A stretch of DNA of 64,000 nt from the NCBI GenBank assembly GCA_035559995.1, contig DATMAM010000010.1, positions 1-64,000 of the forward strand, in the 5' to 3' direction. Position numbers and translations under genes: made by a program. The notes beneath the pieces were generated by a model. It made no database searches and had not been told where the DNA came from. It saw nothing but the letters and a program-made list of their open reading frames with translations. Below are positions 15,398-23,162 of the stretch, in pieces. Numbering within the stretch: position 1 is the first letter of the stretch; each line of letters begins with the position of its first letter. The DNA comes from DATMAM01 sp035559995. Its GTDB lineage: Bacteria > Desulfobacterota > Binatia > UBA9968.

Positions 15398-15877
15398 CTA
15401 TCTCATCGATACGTTACGAATATTCAACATCAAAAGAGCTAGGGTACGAGCTTGCACTTCGCCGAGGAACTTGGTCCAGAGACCCGGGTCTTTACCGTGT
15501 TTTTCCTGAAAGGTTTCAATCTTAGTTTCAAGGGCGGTCTTCGGATGTTGATCTCGAAGGGCTACCCATACCCTAGCGGTTTCTTCGGCCGAGTTGGTCT
15601 CAACGGTAGGCTCCCTTCCATAAAGCTTCTCTAAACATTGCGATTTGGGCCAACCCTCACCGTCCCGCTCTGCTGAATCCGCCTCTTGGCAGATGACATA
15701 GAGAAACTTCGCGACACGGCCATCCTTAAAGTCGCGAACGATCAAGTTCGTATACTTCCGCGCTACACCTGAAACAGCGGACCCACTTTTTCGAACTTCC
15801 CTCTGAACAAGTGGCCGCACCAAATCCAAGAGGTAGTTCGAAAACTCAACAACGTCTTTATAAAAGTCGGAATGCAC
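15398..15877 (-). CDS. Internal Cas11-like small subunit from the large-subunit gene
   Basis: Within the large-subunit gene a perfect AGGAGG (15,890-15,885 on the minus strand) stands 7 nt before an in-frame GTG at 15,877. Translation from there would give a 159-residue helical protein (VHSDFYKDVVEFSNYLLDLV... to NIRNVSMR), the size of small subunits. Type I-D and some other type I systems are known to make Cas11 by internal initiation in the 3' end of the large-subunit gene. Position, size and the strength of the site fit that. It is a prediction from sequence; expression is not shown. Confidence 0.72.
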   Translation of the reverse strand: MHSDFYKDVVEFSNYLLDLVRPLVQREVRKSGSAVSGVARKYTNLIVRDFKDGRVAKFLYVICQEADSAERDGEGWPKSQCLEKLYGREPTVETNSAEETARVWVALRDQHPKTALETKIETFQEKHGKDPGLWTKFLGEVQARTLALLMLNIRNVSMR

Positions 15878-18139
15878 GTTATCTCCTCCTAACCCGAGTG
15901 CCAGTTTTGCCGCGTATTGTCGATTCCCTACAAACTCTCTCTCGAAAGCCTGAAGTCCTCCACTTAAAACATCGCGTTCTCGTCCCGGTCGCTCCGCCTC
16001 GGCGGCAAGATAGACGGCCGCGAACGGGCGTCCCTCGGTAAGCGCGCGCACCATCCGTTGGGCGACGACCTTTCTTTCGTTGGTCTCGTAGTAGTTCGGC
16101 AGACGCGCAAAGTACGAGAGGCCTATGGCCACATACGGGTGAATCTCTGACCAGAAGCTGGGTTGGTTCCCTTCGACCTGAACGCGCATAGGTCGGTCGA
16201 GGTTCTCAAGCAACGACCTGTGGTAGCGTAACTGGACGTAGATCTGTGCCTTGGAATCCATTTGGCCCCGGCCGGATTTCTTCGATAACAGCAGGTACCG
16301 ACTCGGGAGAACCAAGAGCGCACCGACTCGATTTAGGACCTTGAGCGCAACCGGTCCGGACACGCCCTGCAGCTGTTCGTGAAGCGCGAAAAGTTCCAGG
16401 AAGTTGTCCGCAGGGAATTCGACTACAGTTATATTGTCGTTCGGATAAATCGCCGAGAGGTACGCTACAAACGCGCAATTGCTGCAGAGCTTCGGCTCGA
16501 CAAATGATGTAGGGGACTCATACCAACGCTTTTTAGACTCCGGCAAAAAGCTCGCCGCACCCTTGAGCAGGTCAGATGTGGATCCGCATACGAGGCAGCG
16601 AGTGCCGGACACCAACGTAAGAGTCGTCGCCGACACCATTGTTTGTGACTGTCCGACATGTCTAAGAATGAACGGCGGAGGCGACGCCGTATCAGGAGGG
16701 CCGACCACCGTGATCTTTCCGAGCCGAGGTATCTGAAAAACCATTTTAGCTCCCGGTGGTTCTATCTTGTCAAGGAACCGGAGTGCGAACCTCTTGTCCT
16801 CCGGTATGCCCCTTAGAACCACTACGGGCCAGCCAAAGATGGCGATGTCATCGCGACCAGTGTTTCTTGCTAAGTGCCAAGCGAAAACATTCTTGCAGGC
16901 CTCTAAAACAGCGGCCCTTATCTCAGCTAACGCCTTTTCTTCGTTGGCCCTGAGGAACGCAATAAGCGCGTCCTTGCGCAATGAATCTGACAGGTCATCC
17001 ACGAACTTTTCCCATTGTTTTACTTCTTCGCCAGTCAGCGATCTCGTTGCGGCTGCAGAAAGTCGAGATGCAAGAGACGAAATCAGCATCGAGCACGTCT
17101 TGTGTTCGGCGAAAATGGTCGCTACCCAGCGGTCCAAGTGATATGCCCCGGACCTCCATCGTTCTAGTTGATTCAGCGCCGCCTCAACGGCATCGTCGAT
17201 CTCTTCGGCCTTCGCACTAGCAGTCTTGTCCGTCTGCGGCCACCTGACGCCGTCTCGTTTCCCTGGTTTCCGATTACCTCCGGTTCCTTCGCCGCGCCAC
17301 AGCCCTCGGACGTATCGAAACGGCATCGGTGCCGCAACATCGAGGGCCTCGCTCACTAAGGTGGCAGCAATTTCATTAGCCACGGGCTTAGCGTCAGACC
17401 TGTTCAAGCCGTGCTCCCAAAGGTTCTCCACGGCCTGAGTATTCCTGGCATTCACGCCCAACGAGCTCTTCCACTTTTCAATGTCTTCACGAAAATAGAA
17501 ATCGAGGCGCATGCCACCCTGACTTTGAAATTCACGTTCATGTGAGGGCAGAACCTGTAACAGAGCCTTAAGCACCGGCCCACGGCCAAGCGAATCCGTT
17601 ACACTGATCGCTCCGATGTTCCCAACGGCCGACAGGGTGGCCTCGATCCCGTCTTGCAAAGCATCCTCCACAAGCTTCGACTTCTGAAATTCTTGCCATA
17701 TCTGCTGGGCGTCGGCCGGAAGTGATGATGCGGGCGGCGTCGGTTGCTCGGGAGCCCAGAGCAGTGCCATACCCTCGGTGACCTGAAGCGGAACTACAGC
17801 ATAGCGCTGATACAGATGCTTTAGCAGTAGCCCGGTGAAGACACTGTAGGCGATGCGCATCCGCGGTTCGACTGGAACGGGAACCGTCAGCAGGTGCGTC
17901 GGCGCTGGCAGTGATTGGAGTTCGCCCTTTGTAGCACCTGTCCCGACGTACCGCATAAAAAAGCCGTCGTCATCTCGAGCAAAAAGCCCCGCCGCGCGCA
18001 GGAGGTTCCGAAAGTCACTCTGAGCGCGACTTCCCAGATTAGCTTTGAGCGCCAAGGCAGCAGCCACACCTTTGGCAGGCTCATCAGCATGGGCGAGTAG
18101 ACACCAGACGATCTGTTGAATGGCTTCCTGACGGTTCAT
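15398..18139 (-). CDS. Cas10d-like large subunit without HD domain
   Basis: A 913-residue protein in the position of Cas10d/Csc3, the large subunit that recognises the PAM and holds the R-loop. It has a two-pair cysteine site like the Cas10d treble clef (Cys515, Cys518, Cys552, Cys555), an N-terminal helical start (MNRQEAIQQIVWCLLAHADE), a segment IAYSVFTGLLLKHLYQRY, and an all-helical C-terminal 160 residues. Unlike usual Cas10d there is no N-terminal HD nuclease, and no GGDD motif is seen. ATG 18,139 overlaps the upstream HD gene by 4 bp (ATGA). It may equally be called a divergent Cas8-type subunit; the context favours Cas10d. Confidence 0.65.
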   Translation of the reverse strand: MNRQEAIQQIVWCLLAHADEPAKGVAAALALKANLGSRAQSDFRNLLRAAGLFARDDDGFFMRYVGTGATKGELQSLPAPTHLLTVPVPVEPRMRIAYSVFTGLLLKHLYQRYAVVPLQVTEGMALLWAPEQPTPPASSLPADAQQIWQEFQKSKLVEDALQDGIEATLSAVGNIGAISVTDSLGRGPVLKALLQVLPSHEREFQSQGGMRLDFYFREDIEKWKSSLGVNARNTQAVENLWEHGLNRSDAKPVANEIAATLVSEALDVAAPMPFRYVRGLWRGEGTGGNRKPGKRDGVRWPQTDKTASAKAEEIDDAVEAALNQLERWRSGAYHLDRWVATIFAEHKTCSMLISSLASRLSAAATRSLTGEEVKQWEKFVDDLSDSLRKDALIAFLRANEEKALAEIRAAVLEACKNVFAWHLARNTGRDDIAIFGWPVVVLRGIPEDKRFALRFLDKIEPPGAKMVFQIPRLGKITVVGPPDTASPPPFILRHVGQSQTMVSATTLTLVSGTRCLVCGSTSDLLKGAASFLPESKKRWYESPTSFVEPKLCSNCAFVAYLSAIYPNDNITVVEFPADNFLELFALHEQLQGVSGPVALKVLNRVGALLVLPSRYLLLSKKSGRGQMDSKAQIYVQLRYHRSLLENLDRPMRVQVEGNQPSFWSEIHPYVAIGLSYFARLPNYYETNERKVVAQRMVRALTEGRPFAAVYLAAEAERPGRERDVLSGGLQAFEREFVGNRQYAAKLALGLGGDNVHSDFYKDVVEFSNYLLDLVRPLVQREVRKSGSAVSGVARKYTNLIVRDFKDGRVAKFLYVICQEADSAERDGEGWPKSQCLEKLYGREPTVETNSAEETARVWVALRDQHPKTALETKIETFQEKHGKDPGLWTKFLGEVQARTLALLMLNIRNVSMR

Positions 18140-19131
18140 GCTGTAGCCCTGCGCCCGCCGCGACCGCGCTTGCGCGTTTCCTGTGGGTGCGCTTTCACGG
18201 GTCGAGTGGCAAAGTCCCTTAATGTTCTGAGGTCCCAATCCACCGTCAGAGAAAAATATCTGACGAGCAGCTCAACCTTCGGGAGATTTCCGTTTTCCAT
18301 TGGTAGCCTCGACCGTTGCAGACGGACAACCCCTACCTTAAGTTCGTGATCCGGTTCGTGGACAACGGGCTCTGTGGTAACCTTGATCTCCGCGTCGCCG
18401 AAGAAATCCACGCCCTCAGGCTTCTCAGCTCCTGCCTCCACTTGCTGAACGACATATTCCGCCCAGCGGGAGCCCGCGTGGTCCGCGACGATAAGCCGGT
18501 AAAGGTCCCGGACCATGTTCTCGCCGTGCCGCGCACATGCCTCAACGATGCGATCAGGCTGAAAAGAGTGGTGCAAACGGACAAGATTGAGAACATAGTC
18601 GCAGCGTTGAGGATTGTCCGCCAGAACAAACGAGCCGTCGCGATACGGGTGCAGATCCGCCTCCGTGACCTCCGCCGCGTGGTTTCCAAAGGGCGGGTCG
18701 AGGTCGAGCCGGACCTCGCTCAAAGGTCCAGCATCGTCTCGAACAGGCCACAGGCGTCTCCGCCCAGAGTTTTGGACAAAGTTCAAAAAACCACGGCACG
18801 CGTCGCTAGGCGACAAGCTTATAGGGTTCCCGTCCTCTGCATAAAAGTCGGTGCGGAGATGCTCCTCACGTGGGGCGGATCTCCGCCCGCACGCGCGGAA
18901 AAAGTCGTGGTGAGCCCCAATTTTCTTGCGGACGTCATGAAGCGCGGCCCCAGCCCGCTGCTCTTCGGTGACGTCCGGGAAAAGCCACTGAAGCATCTCA
19001 ACAACGTGCCGCACGTGCTCTTCAACCGAAATGAAAACCAACTTCCTGAGAACAAAGGGATCGTCCGCGTCCCTCACCTGGATGATCTTGCCCGGGACAA
19101 AGATTCTCGGGTGTGGGTTGGGAATGGTCAT
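18136..19131 (-). CDS. cas3'': Cas3''-type HD nuclease, free-standing
   Basis: The 331-residue predicted metal-dependent single-strand DNA nuclease. HD-family residues are visible: His39 and His42 in VEEHVRHVVEML, the His65-Asp66 pair in AALHDVRKKIGAHHDF, later histidines in GNHAAEV and RLHHSFQPDRIVE, and a final Asp in IVADHAGSRWAEYV. The basic C-terminus (RKRGRGGRRATA) may contact DNA. It overlaps both neighbours by 4 bp (ATGA at each end) and so is coupled to cas3' and the large subunit. In standard type I-D loci this HD domain is fused to the N-terminus of Cas10d; here it is separate. Confidence 0.8.
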   Translation of the reverse strand: MTIPNPHPRIFVPGKIIQVRDADDPFVLRKLVFISVEEHVRHVVEMLQWLFPDVTEEQRAGAALHDVRKKIGAHHDFFRACGRRSAPREEHLRTDFYAEDGNPISLSPSDACRGFLNFVQNSGRRRLWPVRDDAGPLSEVRLDLDPPFGNHAAEVTEADLHPYRDGSFVLADNPQRCDYVLNLVRLHHSFQPDRIVEACARHGENMVRDLYRLIVADHAGSRWAEYVVQQVEAGAEKPEGVDFFGDAEIKVTTEPVVHEPDHELKVGVVRLQRSRLPMENGNLPKVELLVRYFSLTVDWDLRTLRDFATRPVKAHPQETRKRGRGGRRATA

Positions 19132-21143
19132 ACCTTGCTCTCCTCGCCAGTCTCGCGTCCCCCGGAGGGCTCGAACCAGTACAGTGGCAACTCGTACCTC
19201 CCCTTACGTAGTAGAACCTTTCGGACCCTGAGCCCAGGGGACGGTGAAGGAGGCGCTTTGGGTTCTTGTTCCGGCTTTGCAAATTGCCTCCTATACCTGA
19301 GACCAATGTTGGGATCGCCGTAGGGGACCGTACCCTCCGGTTCTGGCTCAGTCTTCCCACGAGGATCGCCAAGAACGAAAACCAGAGGCAGCCCCAACGC
19401 GTAAATAGGCTGTACTCTGTTACCATCTTGGTTACGGCTTCGCGCGCTGATACCCGCGAGTCGCAAGGCTTCAACAAGGGTCCTCTCTTTGGAACCGCCG
19501 ACAGCGAACCGTTGCGTGTATTGATTCGCCTCGTCGTATCCCTCGAACACCCATACACAGTATGGCGAGATATCAGCGGCCCCCGACACAGGGAGGAGCA
19601 GTTTTTCCTTAACCTCTTTTGACCGCCAGAAGTCCCGCGCAGGAATTCCGCCAATATAAGTCGCTCCGTTCCGTTGTTCACTGCGGACCACCGCAATCGA
19701 CGGCTCCCAGTCTCGCGTGATAACGATACCCTTCTCCCAGAGTTCTCGGTTTTCCTGAACGAAGTCGTACACATACCGGTAGAGACTCTGATCCTGGAGA
19801 TATTCCAGGCGGAGATGAATCCGGCCGAGATCTGGTATCGGGTTATGCGCGTTGAGTTCTTGTTTGATTTTGCCGTCGATCAAAGTTCCCTCAGGCCGAT
19901 CCTTCAACAGTTCCCAGACTGTGGCGCCGCGCTGGCTCTGTTTACCAGGGTCGCGGATCAGGTAGACCTCACCCGTCTCACGCGGACGCCGAGCGCAACG
20001 GCCAATCCGCTGAACGAAACTGTCGCACTCGCACAAATCGGTGATCATGACGTCTGAGGAGATGTCAACCCCGACTTCCATCGCCGAAGTCGTTACCAGG
20101 ATAAAGGGTTTGCCCCGGGTTGGAGTTCCGTCTTCATCCGGCTTCCAGGTTTCATCCAGCTCCTTTAGTCGATCTAGGACTTGCTTGCGATAGGCAGGCA
20201 TCTGATGGCCATGGTAGGCGAGGATGTTTCCGTTAAGACGATCAGCTCCACTTACGCGTGCAATCTCGGCTCGACGGGTGCCAGGCCCACGTGCTTCTAC
20301 TTCTCGAATCAACCGACTCCAGATCTCGTGCAGACTATGGCCGTCACTCCGGAAGGGGACAACGGTATCGAGGACAACAATCACACGCCTGCCCTGGTCG
20401 AAGACTTGGAGCGCCTTGTCGATCACTGCACTTGAGGAGAGATGTCCTGCATACATTAGCTCTCCGGATCTGGGTTCGTCGTCCGTGACTTTTTTGAAGA
20501 AGGGGCCTTCGTTCGCATCCCGGGGAAAAAAGACGCGCGCCTCATCCTCAACTGCCTCAACGAGAGCAGGTGGAAGTGTGGCCGACAGCAGAACCGTTTG
20601 AACGTTGCGCTCGTATGTTAGTTTCTTCAGCAGAAACCAGAAGTGCGAGAACGCAACATCTTCGTAGGCGTGCGCCTCATCAAGAATCAGAATAGTGCGT
20701 CGCGTGTTGTCGAACGCGATCCGGTAGGGGTAGAGGTAGCTCCATCGTCTCTTTCCGTACCCGAAAAGCCGGTACAGACATTTGTCAAGGCTGGTGAGGA
20801 TGATATCGTCTCGATAGAAGGCTTTTTCGTCCTCATCACCTGTATCTACGGCTATGCTCTTGTCAGCCGCAAGAGATTTGATGCGGACTAGTTGATCTTG
20901 AAGCAGCGCCTTGGTCGGATAGAGCGCCACTATTCGGCGACCAGTCTCCAGGGCTGGCAGGAAAGCTGCTTCTGTCTTGCCGCTACCCGTTCCCGCTGAG
21001 ATAAGAGTATTACAGCCCTGGAGGATGTGAACCCATGCGGCCTCTTGGAAGGGGTAAGGTGTTCCAAAACCGAGAGACCTGTAGGTCGCTCGACAATTAG
21101 CAAGGATTTCTTCATGTTCCACGATGACGCTCTCCCTCGTCAT
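19128..21143 (-). CDS. cas3': Cas3'-type helicase
   Basis: A 671-residue superfamily 2 helicase that would unwind target DNA for the HD nuclease. Motifs in order: Walker A AGTGSGKT (50-57), TSLDKCLYRL, DEAH in ILILDEAHAYED, LLSATLP, TTSAMEVGVDIS and motif VI SFVQRIGRCARRP, the Cas3 pattern. After the two RecA domains a roughly 200-residue C-terminal part ends in LRVRKVLLRKGRYELPLYWF. The ATG start at 21,143 is the first methionine. It overlaps the HD gene by 4 bp. Its motif VI differs from the decayed helicase pieces at 6-13 kb, so it is not their source. Confidence 0.85.
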   Translation of the reverse strand: MTRESVIVEHEEILANCRATYRSLGFGTPYPFQEAAWVHILQGCNTLISAGTGSGKTEAAFLPALETGRRIVALYPTKALLQDQLVRIKSLAADKSIAVDTGDEDEKAFYRDDIILTSLDKCLYRLFGYGKRRWSYLYPYRIAFDNTRRTILILDEAHAYEDVAFSHFWFLLKKLTYERNVQTVLLSATLPPALVEAVEDEARVFFPRDANEGPFFKKVTDDEPRSGELMYAGHLSSSAVIDKALQVFDQGRRVIVVLDTVVPFRSDGHSLHEIWSRLIREVEARGPGTRRAEIARVSGADRLNGNILAYHGHQMPAYRKQVLDRLKELDETWKPDEDGTPTRGKPFILVTTSAMEVGVDISSDVMITDLCECDSFVQRIGRCARRPRETGEVYLIRDPGKQSQRGATVWELLKDRPEGTLIDGKIKQELNAHNPIPDLGRIHLRLEYLQDQSLYRYVYDFVQENRELWEKGIVITRDWEPSIAVVRSEQRNGATYIGGIPARDFWRSKEVKEKLLLPVSGAADISPYCVWVFEGYDEANQYTQRFAVGGSKERTLVEALRLAGISARSRNQDGNRVQPIYALGLPLVFVLGDPRGKTEPEPEGTVPYGDPNIGLRYRRQFAKPEQEPKAPPSPSPGLRVRKVLLRKGRYELPLYWFEPSGGRETGEESKV

Positions 21144-21157
21144 CCAAAACCTTCAAT

Positions 21158-21481
21158 TCACAACTCAGCGAAGCGAGTTCGGCGGCATGCCACGGTTCCG
21201 TATGCGTGTACCGAGTTCCTCGCGCCTGGCTCGTCGCTTTGAAGAACCGGGAGACGAGCATCTCGGGCTCGGCCTCGCGACAGGCTCCGGGGTTGCCGTG
21301 CGAGCTCGTCCAGCAGAACATCCGGCTCTATCAGACTCTGCTCGAACAGACTCTGCTCGTGCTCGCGACGCTTGGCGAGCTTTTCCTTCCATCCCCGCGC
21401 CTGCATCCAAGTAGCCGCTCCACTCACAATGTCTCGCCGCTCCATCATTCCTTGTGCCATAAGCCGTTTCGTCTTTTTCAT
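21158..21481 (-). CDS. Small unknown gene between Hsp70-like and cas3'
   Basis: A 107-residue frame starting MKKTKRLMAQGMMERRDIVS, with a charged helical middle (GWKEKLAKRREHEQSLFEQSLIEPDVLLDELARQ) and an arginine-rich second half that looks unnatural. From about 21,310 another frame reads MLVSRFFKATSQARGTRYTH and on to LSCELKVLDDE, which looks more protein-like and would run into the start of cas3'. One frameshift could join the two parts into one gene of about 120 residues. A direct duplication (GAGCAGAGTCTG twice) lies in the helical part. No family is recognised. It fills most of the 447-bp gap in the operon. Confidence 0.4.
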   Translation of the reverse strand: MKKTKRLMAQGMMERRDIVSGAATWMQARGWKEKLAKRREHEQSLFEQSLIEPDVLLDELARQPRSLSRGRARDARLPVLQSDEPGARNSVHAYGTVACRRTRFAEL

Positions 21482-21590
21482 TTGCACGCGCCCGCGCTTG
21501 TGAATTCATCCGCAAGCATTTCTGGCTCCGCCTGCACCGCTCACACCGTGGTGTGGCGATTTTCGCGCCACCAACAGGATGCCGTCTCCC

Positions 21591-23156
21591 TCATACTTTC
21601 TCCTTGGAGATAAAGTTCGCCTCATAGTCCCGCCTCGGCGGCGATCCAGGAATGATGTCTTCGAGCTTACCGGGGGGAGTCACCGACCCAATATTCGCCG
21701 CGTCGAAACTCAAGCCATAAGCAACCGATAAACGGTGAAAGAGGCCATCCCCAATATCACGGTTGACCACAGCCGCAGGCTTCGGTAGTCGCCGAAGCTG
21801 AATTGGCCCCGCATTCATGTGCTGACGGAAATCCCTGTCACCCTGCTCGACAGCCTTGCGGAACAGCTGCATCCCACTTCCACCGCCGCACAAAAACACC
21901 GGAATCCCATCGGGCCACTTCGGCGAGTATGGGTCTCTGCGCTTTTTCAGGTTTGCAAGGTGACGCGTGATCAGACAGGCTACCCGAAACCGAAAATCTC
22001 CATCAACGTCGCTCGCACCACAGGCGCAGCCGGGATGATAGTCGCCTAGCGTTTCGGGAACCGGACTCAAAGCGTCGAGATTCTGGAACCTTTTTGCGTT
22101 TTCCTCGCACCGTAGTGCCCCGATCCGCCGCTCATGAAGCTTGGCAACGCCTAAGGGGTCCACGGTAGTGGTGAGCAAGTCGTAACAGTCTTGTCCCTGG
22201 GCCGACCTCAGAAAGAATCCGCAAATGTCCAGTGTCGAAGCACCAACGTCCACTAGAAGGTGCAAACCTGGGTTACGAAGAGGTGACCGAGCATAACCCA
22301 CAGCCTGAGCCACAACTTCAGGGATCACTTCAACTGGGGTTTCATCATCCTCAGCTGCCTTCCCTACTTCCCCAAGGGTTTTCATCACCAAGTCCCAGGT
22401 CATGGGTTTGGTTTCCCACGATAGCTTCCAACCAACACGGGCAGCGCGAAGGAATTTTTCGCGAATGTTCCCGTCATCATAGCCGGCGGATGGGATCCCG
22501 ACGTTAACGGCCCACCGAATCTGAAAGCGGCGATACGTTTCGCGCTCGGCTTGGAGAAATCTTGCCCTCACCTCCCGCAGCACGAGTGCTAAAAATGCCG
22601 CTGCCCGACCAACACTGTCGACGCTGGAGGGCATCGCAGCCCCCGGAATTTCGCGATCAAACAACGCTGTCTTCAAATCATCAAAACACGATCCTGGTAC
22701 GTCGCCGTGGAGCGCCAGGGTACCGTTGCGTCCGACGTGAAGTTTCGTGGGCAATAGATAGGTCGAGCTCGGGTGTCCCAGCTCGGCAAAGGAAATAGCT
22801 CGAGCGCGTTCTCCCGGTAGGTAAGGGCTGCGAACGATCACCTTTGTGGCAGCTGTTCCAAAGTCCAACCCCACGATCAGGTCGATTCGCTGCGGCCTGT
22901 CGGCTCCCTTGGCGCCCGTTGATATGCGAGCATCTCGTGTAGAGCCCTTTTCGTGCTCCGGGAGAGATCTTTCTGCCGTAGCCACGACTGGCGGAAAATC
23001 TAAAAGTTCCCTGGGATGTCGGCCACGTTGCATGAGCCGCTCTTTTTCGTTTCTCCCGGTGCTTGCACGTGAGCTTACACTTGGAAATGCCCGCTCTCGT
23101 TTTCGCCTCCACCAAGCCAAGCTCTGGAGCCATTCTCGTAGGTCTCCGAAAACCAT
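21591..23156 (-). CDS. Hsp70/actin-fold ATPase
   Basis: A 521-residue protein of the sugar kinase/Hsp70/actin superfamily. The nucleotide motifs are clear: phosphate-1 loop VGLDFGTAATKVIV (95-108), phosphate-2 loop LLVDVGASTLDICGF, and adenosine loop PVFLCGGGSGMQLF in the C-terminal third. It lacks the DnaK substrate-binding and lid domains, so it is not a housekeeping chaperone. A basic 80-residue leader precedes the ATPase core. It starts 6 bp after the SNF2 gene stop and is certainly co-transcribed with it. Hsp70-like and SNF2-like proteins recur as partners in defence islands; the mechanism here is unknown. Confidence 0.82.
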   Translation of the reverse strand: MVFGDLREWLQSLAWWRRKRERAFPSVSSRASTGRNEKERLMQRGRHPRELLDFPPVVATAERSLPEHEKGSTRDARISTGAKGADRPQRIDLIVGLDFGTAATKVIVRSPYLPGERARAISFAELGHPSSTYLLPTKLHVGRNGTLALHGDVPGSCFDDLKTALFDREIPGAAMPSSVDSVGRAAAFLALVLREVRARFLQAERETYRRFQIRWAVNVGIPSAGYDDGNIREKFLRAARVGWKLSWETKPMTWDLVMKTLGEVGKAAEDDETPVEVIPEVVAQAVGYARSPLRNPGLHLLVDVGASTLDICGFFLRSAQGQDCYDLLTTTVDPLGVAKLHERRIGALRCEENAKRFQNLDALSPVPETLGDYHPGCACGASDVDGDFRFRVACLITRHLANLKKRRDPYSPKWPDGIPVFLCGGGSGMQLFRKAVEQGDRDFRQHMNAGPIQLRRLPKPAAVVNRDIGDGLFHRLSVAYGLSFDAANIGSVTPPGKLEDIIPGSPPRRDYEANFISKEKV

Positions 23157-23162
23157 CGTCTC

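Noticed and set aside
19128..21143. Intact cas3' as the source of the helicase fragments at 6-13 kb
   Set aside because: Motif VI and the following sequence differ clearly, so the fragments come from another helicase.
21591..23156. Hsp70-like gene as housekeeping dnaK
   Set aside because: It lacks the substrate-binding and lid domains and has no dnaJ or grpE nearby.
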